Part shown: one piece after another, positions 32,489 through 40,897 of the stretch
How positions within the stretch are numbered: the stretch's first letter is position 1
Layout: every line of letters starts with the position of its first letter
DNA from: Microcystis aeruginosa W13-11
GTDB taxonomy: Bacteria; Cyanobacteriota; Cyanobacteriia; Cyanobacteriales; Microcystaceae
Direction: 5' to 3'
DNA length: 43,635 nucleotides
Assembly: GCA_009995705.1 (NCBI GenBank)
Contig: JAADBR010000058.1
Location: forward strand, 1 to 43,635
Position numbers and translations under genes: made by a program
Notes under the pieces: model-generated
Seen by the model: only the letters and a program-made list of their open reading frames with translations
Databases searched by the model: none
Told to the model about the DNA's origin: nothing

Positions 32489-34939
32489 ATGAAATACAAA
32501 CAAAAACTTAGTCAATTTTTTCATAATCTTGCTAATAAATTAGGAAATTCCAAGCAACCCCCTAAAGTCGATCCTATCGACTCCAAATCTGCGCCAGTTG
32601 CTGGAGAAAAGTCAGTAGAAGCCGCTTCCGAAGAGAAAAAGGTTAATTTAGTCTCCCAAGTCAGTAGCAAGGCTCTAGAGACATTTAAACCCATAAAAAA
32701 CAAATTTACTACCCTGATTGGCAGTTCTCCCTTACCGCAATGGCGACAACATCCCCGCTTTGGCTTGTACTTGGGAGTAGGATTAGGGGTGACAGGGGGA
32801 CTTTTGGGGGTAGGTTGGGGCATTTATCGCCTGGAAAGCTCTTTACCGCAAAATGTCGCCGATATACAAACATATACTCGTCCCGGCACCCTGACAATTC
32901 AAGCCGCTAATGGGGAAATCCTCAAGCAAAATGGCCCTAGTACCTACGAAACCGTGAAAATCGCTCAAGTTCCCCCACTGGTACAGGAGGCCTTTATCGC
33001 TAGTGAAGACCGTCGTTTTCGCGAACACGGGGGAGTGGATGGCCAGGGTATTGCTCGCGCTCTCTTTTCTAACCTGAGAGCCGGGGGAGTGGTGGAAGGA
33101 GGCAGCACCATCACCCAACAATTGGCCCGGATTGTCTTTTTATCCCAAGAAAGGAGTTTTGATCGCAAATTACGCGAAATGCGTATCGCTCAAAAAATAG
33201 AAGATAAATACACAAAAGACCAGATTTTAGAGCGTTATTTCCACCTAGTTTATCTGGGTTCCGGGGCCTACGGTCTTGCCGATGCCGCTTGGTTATATTT
33301 CAGTAAACCCGTCGATAAATTAACTCTAGCCGAAGCTGCCACCCTTGCTGGCATTGTTCCCGCTCCTAGTCTCTATTCTCCCCTCGAAAACCCTAAATCT
33401 GCCCTAGAGCGGCGTAATATCGTCCTCAAAACTATGGTCGAGGTGGGATTTATTACTGCTGCTCAAGCCGAACAAGCGATCGCATCTCCCCTAGTCCTTA
33501 AAACCAGTCCCCTAAAACGTCTGCAACGGCAAGCGGCCTATTTTACCGATTATGTGGAAAAAGAACTGCCGCAATTGGTTCCCGCTCAAACCCTAGAAGC
33601 GGGGGGATTGGTGGTAAAAACCACCCTTAATCCTCGTTGGCAAAGCGAAGCGGAGGAAGTGGTAGAAAGAGCGGTTTCTCGTTATGGCCAGTGGCAGAAC
33701 TTCCAACAGGCGGCTTTAGTGGCAATTGACCCCAAAAATGGGCAAATTAAGGCTATGGTCGGAGGAATTGACCACGATAAGAATCAATTCAATCGGGTGA
33801 CACAGGCGAAACGTCAGCCGGGATCTACTTTTAAACCTTTTGTCTATGCGGCGGCGATTGCGGCAGGGAAATCCCCCTATTCTAGTTATAAAGATACTCA
33901 GTATGTAGTGGATGGTTATAAACCGGAAAACTACGGGGATAGGTATAGCGGCCGCGAGGTGTCCATGCGCGATGCTTTGACTTCTTCCCTGAATGTGGTG
34001 GCAGTTCAGGTGTTAGTGGCCGTCGGTTGGAATCCGGTGATTAAATTAGCTCAAGACATGGGTATCCAGTCGAAACTTTTACCCACTTATTCTTTGGCTT
34101 TGGGTGCTTCGGAAGTCAATCTTTTAGAATTGACCAGCGCCTACGGGACTTTTGCCAATAATGGTGTGCATCAACCAGTTTACGGTATTAATCAGGTACT
34201 CGATCGCCATGGTAAAGTAATTTATCAAGCCAATTTTAAACCGAAAACTGCTCTCAATCAAAACACAGCAGCAACGATGACTTGGATGCTGCAGGATGTG
34301 GTTAATTCGGGAACGGGAACCCCTGCACAAATCGGTCGTCCGGTGGCAGGAAAAACCGGCACTTCTGATCAAGCTCGCGACCTTTGGTTTGTCGGTTATA
34401 TTCCCCAATTAGTCACGGGAATTTGGCTCGGTAATGACAATAATAAACCCACCAATGGAGCCAGTACCATGTCCGCTTGGATGTGGCGACAATTTATGTT
34501 AGAAGCAATTAAGGATATTCCCTATCAAGGTTTTCCTGAACCGAATTTAGGCAAACGTCCGGTGACATTAAAAGCGGAACCCATTAAACCCCGACGTACC
34601 TACTTTACCCAAACTACTAACCATCGTTTAGCCAGCAGCGATGAGGGTTCCCCCACCGAAGGACCCATCCGCAGACGGCGACGGGTTCGGGTAAGTCGTG
34701 AGCAAACTATCGTTCGTTCTAATACTAGCGAACCCAGCCAACGCCGTTCTAGTCGTCGGCGTACTAGAGTCGCTCCTACCAGTGCCGCTGCTCCTAGTCC
34801 TCAAAATACGGCCCCCCCAGCAGCCGAACCGATTACCGTTCCCGTCAATGTGGCGGCTCCCGAAACTCGTTCGGTTCCCCTAGAGGTAACTTCTCCCCCC
34901 GATGTGGCTCCTCCCGCACCCCCAGCAGAAAGACGCTGA
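32489..34939 (+). CDS. Class A penicillin-binding protein (PBP1A-like)
   Basis: 816 residues. Cytosolic basic N-terminus, one transmembrane helix (about 92-114), GT51 glycosyltransferase domain with catalytic Glu173 in ASEDRRFREHGGVD and GGSTITQQLARI, then transpeptidase with SxxK in RQPGSTFKPFVY, SLN in TSSLNVVAVQ and KTGTSD. Makes and crosslinks glycan strands. The C-terminus (about 700-816) is an unusual Arg/Pro-rich low-complexity tail (RRRRRVRVS, APPAPPAERR). Follows mreBCD on the same strand with 72 bp, fitting co-function in wall elongation. Confidence 0.95.
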   Translation: MKYKQKLSQFFHNLANKLGNSKQPPKVDPIDSKSAPVAGEKSVEAASEEKKVNLVSQVSSKALETFKPIKNKFTTLIGSSPLPQWRQHPRFGLYLGVGLGVTGGLLGVGWGIYRLESSLPQNVADIQTYTRPGTLTIQAANGEILKQNGPSTYETVKIAQVPPLVQEAFIASEDRRFREHGGVDGQGIARALFSNLRAGGVVEGGSTITQQLARIVFLSQERSFDRKLREMRIAQKIEDKYTKDQILERYFHLVYLGSGAYGLADAAWLYFSKPVDKLTLAEAATLAGIVPAPSLYSPLENPKSALERRNIVLKTMVEVGFITAAQAEQAIASPLVLKTSPLKRLQRQAAYFTDYVEKELPQLVPAQTLEAGGLVVKTTLNPRWQSEAEEVVERAVSRYGQWQNFQQAALVAIDPKNGQIKAMVGGIDHDKNQFNRVTQAKRQPGSTFKPFVYAAAIAAGKSPYSSYKDTQYVVDGYKPENYGDRYSGREVSMRDALTSSLNVVAVQVLVAVGWNPVIKLAQDMGIQSKLLPTYSLALGASEVNLLELTSAYGTFANNGVHQPVYGINQVLDRHGKVIYQANFKPKTALNQNTAATMTWMLQDVVNSGTGTPAQIGRPVAGKTGTSDQARDLWFVGYIPQLVTGIWLGNDNNKPTNGASTMSAWMWRQFMLEAIKDIPYQGFPEPNLGKRPVTLKAEPIKPRRTYFTQTTNHRLASSDEGSPTEGPIRRRRRVRVSREQTIVRSNTSEPSQRRSSRRRTRVAPTSAAAPSPQNTAPPAAEPITVPVNVAAPETRSVPLEVTSPPDVAPPAPPAERR

Positions 34940-34946
34940 ATCGGCA

Positions 34947-34978
34947 AAAAAAACCGCAGGATTTGCGAGGGTTTTCTT
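34947..34978 (+). terminator. Weak terminator-like hairpin after PBP gene
   Basis: AAAAAACCGCAGGATTTGCG followed by AGGGTTTTC: AAAACC can pair with GGGTTTT around a small GCA/TGC core, and a T-rich run follows. Imperfect stem; termination here is inference. Confidence 0.35.
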
Positions 34979-35148
34979 TCCCAAACTGCTCAGTCAAATC
35001 TTGGAAAACCATCGGATTTTTCCCACTGCTATAATAATAAATCCGTTGAGTATAGGCTACATATCAGGAGAGGCACTCCTGCAAAAGGGGGAATAAATAA
35101 TCAGTGTTTAATAACCGGACTCTGTAGAATAACTAAAAAGCTTGTTTA

Positions 35149-36909
35149 ATGCCGATGACCAGTCTTATTTCCCCCGCTACCATCTCCTCAACCCGTTTAA
35201 GTCTCAGCTATCAAGTGGCTATGTCGGAACCGACTTCGCACCTCTTTGAAGTCACTCTACAGATTACCGGTTGGCAAGCTCCGATTTTAAACCTAAAAAT
35301 GCCGGTTTGGACTCCTGGTTCCTATCTGGTGCGGGAATACTCCCGTTTAGTTCAAGATTTTCAAGCTGTTAACCTCAAGAGTCGCAAAGTTGCCAAAAAT
35401 CACTGGCAGATTGACAATGGTGACAGTTCCGAAATAACGGTCAAATATCGGGTTTTTGCCCACGATTTAACCGTCAGAACCAATCATCTTGATGATACTC
35501 ACGGTTACTTCAACGGGGCTGCTTTATTTTTCTATATCCCCGATTATCAAAAACATCCCCTCACCCTGACAATTATCCCCCCCCATGCCGATTGGCGCGT
35601 TACCACTGCCTTAAAATCTTTCCCCGGACAGAAAAACACCTTTCAGGTTCCCGATTTTGATACCCTGGTGGACAGTCCTGTGGAAGTGGGTATTCATCAG
35701 TTATACGATTTTGTCGTCGAGGGAAAACCCCACCAATTAGCTATCTGGGGACGGGGAAACGCCAATCCTAGTCAAATTATTGCCGATACCACTAAAATTA
35801 TTCAAACCGAGTCGGCTATGTTCGGTGGACTCCCTTATGATAATTATCTCTTTTTGCTACATCTTTCGGCAGCTGGTTACGGGGGACTAGAACATAAAAA
35901 TTCCTGTACCCTTAACTATGCGCGTTTGGGATTACGAGATAAGGATAAATATCATCGTTTTCTGCAATTAGTCACCCATGAGTTCTTTCATCTCTGGAAT
36001 ATCAAGCGTATTCGCCCAAAAGCTTTAGAAAGCTTCGATTATGATGCAGAAAATTATACTTCTTCCCTCTGGTTTGCCGAAGGAACCACCAGTTATTACG
36101 ATATGATAATCCCTCTAAGGGCGGGAATATACGATAGTAAGACTTTTTTAGAGCTTTTAAGCAAGGAAATTACTCGTTATCTCAATATACCCGGTCGTCT
36201 TGTCCAACCTCTAGGCGAATCGAGTTTCGATGCTTGGATAAAACTCTATCGACGGGACAGCAATAGCGATAATAGTCAAATTTCCTACTATCTCAAGGGG
36301 GAATTATTGTCGCTGCTTCTGGATTTACTAATTCGCACCCACACCGATAACCGTCGTTCCCTCGATGATGTTTTACGCTCGATGTGGCAACATTTCGGTA
36401 AAGAGGAGATTGGTTATACCGATGGGGAGTTGCAGGCAATTCTCGAATCGGCTGCGGGAGTGGATTTAAGTGACTTCTACCAACGTTATATCGACGGTTT
36501 GGCAGAATTACCTTTTAATCAATATCTTGAACCTTTTGGACTCTATCTGCGGGGTGTTGGCAATGGGGAGACGATACCTTATCTGGGAATGCGGGTACAG
36601 AGTGAAGCGGGTAAAGAAATAATTAAATTTGTCGAGATGGGTTCCCCTTGCCAAAAAGCGGGAATTAATGCTGATGATGAATTATTGGCTATCGATGGAT
36701 TGCGGGTGACGGCGGAACAGTTAAACGAAAGATTAAAAGACTACCGCGCAGGTGATATTATTCAGATAACAGTCTTTCATCTCGATGAATTGCGAACCCT
36801 TGCTGTTCCACTGGCCACCCCGCAGACGATTCGCTATGAAATTATCAGGGTAGAAAATCCTTCTAATAGCCAGAAACAAAATTTTTCCGCATGGGTAAAT
36901 CCCGTTTAG
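35149..36909 (+). CDS. M61-family glycyl aminopeptidase-like metalloprotease with PDZ domain
   Basis: 586 residues. N-terminal beta domain (residues 15-180) with MPVWTPGSYLVREYSRLVQD, then a thermolysin-like catalytic domain: GGLEHKNS, zinc motif H277-E278-x-x-H281 in LVTHEFFHLWNIKRIRP and third ligand Glu311 in WFAEGTTSYYD. C-terminal PDZ domain (about 480-560). No signal peptide is evident, so cytosolic action is likely unless a start was misjudged. M61 enzymes cleave N-terminal Gly or Ala. Next gene starts 24 bp downstream, suggesting an operon. Confidence 0.92.
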   Translation: MPMTSLISPATISSTRLSLSYQVAMSEPTSHLFEVTLQITGWQAPILNLKMPVWTPGSYLVREYSRLVQDFQAVNLKSRKVAKNHWQIDNGDSSEITVKYRVFAHDLTVRTNHLDDTHGYFNGAALFFYIPDYQKHPLTLTIIPPHADWRVTTALKSFPGQKNTFQVPDFDTLVDSPVEVGIHQLYDFVVEGKPHQLAIWGRGNANPSQIIADTTKIIQTESAMFGGLPYDNYLFLLHLSAAGYGGLEHKNSCTLNYARLGLRDKDKYHRFLQLVTHEFFHLWNIKRIRPKALESFDYDAENYTSSLWFAEGTTSYYDMIIPLRAGIYDSKTFLELLSKEITRYLNIPGRLVQPLGESSFDAWIKLYRRDSNSDNSQISYYLKGELLSLLLDLLIRTHTDNRRSLDDVLRSMWQHFGKEEIGYTDGELQAILESAAGVDLSDFYQRYIDGLAELPFNQYLEPFGLYLRGVGNGETIPYLGMRVQSEAGKEIIKFVEMGSPCQKAGINADDELLAIDGLRVTAEQLNERLKDYRAGDIIQITVFHLDELRTLAVPLATPQTIRYEIIRVENPSNSQKQNFSAWVNPV

Positions 36910-36933
36910 CTCTTGGTCAAATCAACAAAAAAA

Positions 36934-37857
36934 ATGTCTATTACCGAAATTCCTTTCCTTCCTCTCGCCTATTTTGAGAATAAATTTATCCTTTTTAGTG
37001 AGGCAAAATTATCCGTTGCTACCCACGCACTACACTACGGAACTGCCGCTTTTGGAGGTTTACGAGGTACTCCCGACCCTAGCAATCCAGGACAGATATT
37101 GTTATTTAGATTAGAACGTCATTGTCAGCGTTTAAGTCAAAGTGCTAAGTTTCTTAATTACGAGATTCCTGCTGATAAAATCTATCAAATAATTATCGAT
37201 TTTGTCAAAAATAATCAGTGTCATCGACCTTTTTATATTCGTCCCCTTATCTATAGTTCTGGGTTGGGAATTGCCCCGCGATTGCATGGTATCGAGAAGG
37301 ATTTTCTAGTCTATGGTCTGGAAATGGATGATTATTTAGCAGCCGATGGGGTTAACTGTCGGATTAGTTCTTGGTATCGTCAAGAGGATAGAAGTTTCCC
37401 GTTGCGAGGTAAAATTAGTGCCGCTTATATCACTTCTGCTTTAGCAAAAACGGAAGCGGTAGAATCGGGGTTTGATGAGGCAATTTTAATGAATTCTCAG
37501 GGTAAAGTCTGTGAAGCGACGGGAATGAATATTTTTATCATCAGAAATGGTCAGCTAATTACTCCTAGTTTTGACCAAGATATTCTAGAGGGGATTACTA
37601 GAGATAGTGTTTTAACTATTGCGCGGGATTTGGGTATTCCGGTTATTGAAAGACCTGTAGATAAGACGGAGTTATTTATCGCTGATGAGGTGTTTTTAAG
37701 TGGCACTGCGGCGAAAATTACTCCGATTAAAAAGATTGAAACTTTTTCTTTACCCGCGGCTAAACCGATTACTTATCAGTTAAAAGAAAAGTTAAATTCT
37801 ATCGTTCTCAATCAGGAACCAAAGTATCAAGATTGGATTACTAAAGTTCCTTTATAG
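36934..37857 (+). CDS. Branched-chain amino acid aminotransferase-like (class IV)
   Basis: 307 residues from ATG 36934; a TTG at 36913 is disfavoured. Fold-type IV PLP enzyme: FLPLAYFENKFILFSEAKLS, THALHYGTAAFGGLRG, the candidate PLP lysine in PLRGKISAAYITSALAKTEA, ILMNSQGKVCEATGMNIFII and GITRDSVLTIARDLGIPV. Layout matches IlvE, which makes Leu, Ile and Val from 2-keto acids, but it lacks the usual IlvE KAGGNY signature, so substrate range is uncertain. Possibly co-transcribed with the M61 gene. Confidence 0.85.
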   Translation: MSITEIPFLPLAYFENKFILFSEAKLSVATHALHYGTAAFGGLRGTPDPSNPGQILLFRLERHCQRLSQSAKFLNYEIPADKIYQIIIDFVKNNQCHRPFYIRPLIYSSGLGIAPRLHGIEKDFLVYGLEMDDYLAADGVNCRISSWYRQEDRSFPLRGKISAAYITSALAKTEAVESGFDEAILMNSQGKVCEATGMNIFIIRNGQLITPSFDQDILEGITRDSVLTIARDLGIPVIERPVDKTELFIADEVFLSGTAAKITPIKKIETFSLPAAKPITYQLKEKLNSIVLNQEPKYQDWITKVPL

Positions 37858-37935
37858 TTAGAGAAATTTCCTAGATTTTTCCAGTGGATGCGTCAAATGA
37901 TGGCGCATCTGAAGTAACCCTGAAATAAACAGAAT

Positions 37936-38085
37936 TTATCTATTTTTCAGTTTGGCTCCTTCCTGTATGTAGGGTATGGTTTTATTAGGATCAATCTTCA
38001 GCACGGGTTTCTTCCCTGTTGCTGTTTTTTCTTGTTGATTGTCGGTTTTTTGCTGATTTTGATTATTATCGTTTGTATGTTCCAT
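37936..38085 (-). CDS. 49-residue polar protein
   Basis: ATG 38085, stop 37936-37938. N-terminal half is Asn/Gln/Lys-rich (HTNDNNQNQQKTDNQQEKTA) and unlikely to fold; C-terminal half has an ordered-looking sequence GKKPVLKIDPNKTIPYIQEG. No strong Shine-Dalgarno. Alone on its strand in a 530-bp gap, so expressed separately if real. Function unknown. Confidence 0.5.
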   Translation of the reverse strand: MEHTNDNNQNQQKTDNQQEKTATGKKPVLKIDPNKTIPYIQEGAKLKNR

Positions 38086-38389
38086 AGTAGAGCAAATAAG
38101 TATGATTATACCTTAAACTCTCTCAAAGTTGTCAAGAATAGTATCAATAAACTAAATACAAAATTTAACTTTGATTCTGACTATTAGGGGTGTTTTAGTT
38201 AATTGTGGCCGAGATTTACCTGCTTATCTAGTTTCCATTTATTCTTGGGTGAAGCTGTCCGGCATTTAAACTATGTCTTGGAAATTTTATTACCAATGCT
38301 CAAACTCTCAAACTAGGGATGAATTTCTGGTATCACTGGTCACTGAAATAGGTACAATAAACAGTGGCTCGTTTTCATAGAGAACTTAA
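38086..38389. other. Gene-free leader of the KaiC-like gene
   Basis: About 300 bp without a coding frame. The segment near the start codon holds AATAGGTACAATAAACAG (38347-38364), where TACAAT is a fair -10 for transcription of the KaiC-like gene about 25 bp before its ATG. kaiA or kaiB are not present. Confidence 0.4.
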
Positions 38390-39910
38390 ATGACGCAAAA
38401 TAATCCCCTAGAGTTGATTGAGAAGTTAGAAACAGGAATCCCCGGCTTTGATTTTCTTTCGGAAGGGGGATTGCCGAAAGGAAGAGCAACATTGATAGCG
38501 GGAACAGCGGGAAGTGCTAAAACGGTCTTTGCCTGTCAATTTCTGGCAGAAGGCATCAAAAATGGAGAAAATGGCGTTTTTGTCACCTTTGAGGAGCCAC
38601 CCCAAGCACTCAGAAAAAATATGGGTGGTTTTGGTTGGAATATCCGGCAGTGGGAGGAGAATCGTCAGTGGGCCTTTGTCGATGCTTCCCCCCAACCGGA
38701 AGAAAAGCCGATGGTGACGGGAGAATACGACCTAGGCGCATTAATCGCTCGCATTGAGTTTGCTATTCGCAAAAATAAAGCCAAAAGGGTGTCTATGGAT
38801 TCTTTAGGCGCAATTTTTAGCCATTTAAGTGATAGCGCTCAAGTGAGAAGTGATCTTTTTCGTCTGGCAACCGCTTTGCGAGAATTGGAAGTAACAGCGA
38901 TTATGACCGCAGAAAGAACCCAAGAATACGGCGAAATCAGTCGTTATGGGGTGGAGGAGTTTGTGGCCGATAATGTGGTGATTTTACGCAACGTTTTAAC
39001 CGATGAGAAAAGAAGAAGGACGATCGAAATTTTAAAATATCGCGGAACCGATCACCAAAAAGGAGAATTTCCTTTTACAATTATTCCCAATAAAGGGGCC
39101 GTGATTATTCCTTTGTCAGCTATTGAATTAGAACAAAAATCCTCTAATATTCGTATTACTTCCGGCAGTCTGGAACTCGATAGAATGTGTGGTGGTGGTT
39201 TCTTCCGGGATTCGGTTATTTTGGTTTCGGGAGCCACAGGAACAGGAAAAACCCTGATGGTGACAGAATTTATGGCAGGGGGAGTAACCAATGGGGAAAG
39301 ATGTTTAATTTTTGCCTTCGAGGAAAGTCGCGAACAGTTATTTAGAAATGCTACTGGTTGGGGGGTGGATTATGACCGCATGGAAAAGGAAGGTAAATTA
39401 AAGGTAGTCTGCCGTTATCCCGAAACTACGGGTTTAGAAAATCATTTAATTATGATGAAGGAAATTATCGAGGAGTTTCAACCTAATCGAGTGGCAGTAG
39501 ATAGTTTATCTGCTTTAGAAAGGGTTTCTAATCTGAAAGGTTTTCGGGAATTTATTATCGGTTTGACTTCTTTTATTAAGCAAAAAGAGGTGGGAGGATT
39601 ATTTACTTCCACCACTCCCACTTTATTAGGAGGTTCCTCGATTACAGAAGCGCATATTTCTACAATTACTGATTCAATTATTCTGCTGCGTTATGTGGAA
39701 ATGTATGGAGAAATGCGCCGCGGTATCACTGTTTTAAAAATGCGCGGTTCTATGCACGATAAGGATATTCGTGAGTTTTCGATCGATCATCAAGGTATGC
39801 ACATCGGTCAACCTTTCCGCAATGTTACCGGAATTCTGGCTGGAACTCCTATGTACACAGCACAAACAGAAGTAGAACGTTTGAGTGGATTATTTGAGGA
39901 TCGTAGTTAA
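38390..39910 (+). CDS. kaiC3: KaiC-family ATPase, KaiC3-like
   Basis: 506 residues, two RecA-like domains. CI: Walker A GTAGSAKT (38-45), catalytic Glu pair E68-E69. CII: Walker A GATGTGKT (281-288), E311-E312 and autophosphorylation site S424-T425 in AHISTITDSII, equivalent to S431/T432 of Synechococcus KaiC. The CI GTAGSAKT (not GTSGTGKT) and the IEKLETGIPGFDFLSEGGLP opening fit the KaiC3 group rather than the main clock KaiC1. The C-terminal A-loop is divergent (VERLSGLFEDRS), consistent with independence from KaiA. No kaiA or kaiB nearby. Cytosolic; probably tuning clock or stress responses, by family knowledge. Confidence 0.85.
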   Translation: MTQNNPLELIEKLETGIPGFDFLSEGGLPKGRATLIAGTAGSAKTVFACQFLAEGIKNGENGVFVTFEEPPQALRKNMGGFGWNIRQWEENRQWAFVDASPQPEEKPMVTGEYDLGALIARIEFAIRKNKAKRVSMDSLGAIFSHLSDSAQVRSDLFRLATALRELEVTAIMTAERTQEYGEISRYGVEEFVADNVVILRNVLTDEKRRRTIEILKYRGTDHQKGEFPFTIIPNKGAVIIPLSAIELEQKSSNIRITSGSLELDRMCGGGFFRDSVILVSGATGTGKTLMVTEFMAGGVTNGERCLIFAFEESREQLFRNATGWGVDYDRMEKEGKLKVVCRYPETTGLENHLIMMKEIIEEFQPNRVAVDSLSALERVSNLKGFREFIIGLTSFIKQKEVGGLFTSTTPTLLGGSSITEAHISTITDSIILLRYVEMYGEMRRGITVLKMRGSMHDKDIREFSIDHQGMHIGQPFRNVTGILAGTPMYTAQTEVERLSGLFEDRS

Positions 39911-39983
39911 AATATAGCAGCATTTGCCAATCGTGCGTCGGTGGTTAGCTTTTTTCTCCCTATCTCCTTCTTGCTTTCTTGAT

Positions 39984-40814
39984 ATGTCTAAAAACTTTTG
40001 GTTGATTTTTCTAGGTTTTTTACTGATAAATAATCTACATTTATCAGTCTTAGCAGAAACAGTTTTACAAAGAATTGCTCGCACGGGAGAATTAAAAGCG
40101 GCAGCCAGAAAAGACGCTACTCCCTTTAGTTATATCGATGAGAAAACGGGACAATGGACAGGTTACGGAGTGGAATTAATGCGCTTAGTCCAACTTCAAT
40201 TAGAACAACAATTGGGTAAACCGATTATAATAACCTTTACAGAAGCGACGACTAATAATCGTTTTCAGCAAGTGGAACAGGGACAAGTAGATTTATCCTG
40301 TAATGCGGCAACAATTACGGAAGAAAGACTAGAAAAGGTTGATTTTTCTATTCCCTATTTTATGACAGGAGCGCAATTTTTAACTAAAAGGGAAAATGTT
40401 GATAAAATAGATATTAATAACACTTTAGCATCAGTTGTGATCGCCTATATTCCCCACACCACCACCGATACTATTATTCGTTATATCTATCCTCTGGCTA
40501 ATTGGCAAGCTGTCAGCGATCGAAGTGAGGCAGTGGAAAAATTACAAAGGGGAGAAGTAAACGCAGTGGTTAGTGATGGAATTCTTTTACTGGGGGAAAT
40601 CGTTAAACAAGGACAGGATCCGCGACAATTTGTGCTACTACCCCGTCAACCGATTACCACCGAACTTTATGGCTGTATTTTACCCAAAAACGATCCCGAA
40701 TGGAAAAAATTTGTTGATACTGTTGTCGGCAGCAATGATAACCGGAAACTGCGAGAACAATGGTTTAATTTAGAGGAAAGTTCTTTCCCCTATAGGATTC
40801 TCAATCAACCCTAA
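39984..40814 (+). CDS. Periplasmic amino-acid-type solute-binding protein (family 3)
   Basis: 276 residues from ATG 39984; a GTG/TTG-type extension to 39924 is disfavoured because signal peptide starts MSKNFWLIFLGFLLINN and cleaves after SVLA. Family 3 binding domain: LKAAARKDATPFSYIDEKTG, TGYGVELMRLVQLQ, then AATITEERLEKVDFSIPYF and GRVNAVVSDGILLLGEIV-like region. Captures an amino acid for an ABC transporter, but no permease or ATPase gene is adjacent; it may be an orphan receptor. Follows kaiC3-like gene by 73 bp on the same strand. Confidence 0.85.
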   Translation: MSKNFWLIFLGFLLINNLHLSVLAETVLQRIARTGELKAAARKDATPFSYIDEKTGQWTGYGVELMRLVQLQLEQQLGKPIIITFTEATTNNRFQQVEQGQVDLSCNAATITEERLEKVDFSIPYFMTGAQFLTKRENVDKIDINNTLASVVIAYIPHTTTDTIIRYIYPLANWQAVSDRSEAVEKLQRGEVNAVVSDGILLLGEIVKQGQDPRQFVLLPRQPITTELYGCILPKNDPEWKKFVDTVVGSNDNRKLREQWFNLEESSFPYRILNQP

Positions 40815-40897
40815 AAATAGACTGTAATTGCTGAAAATTAAAGGTCAGTAAATTCTAGGTTTTTTGCTTTTTAGTTGTTACTTTTTTCTGAAAAATT

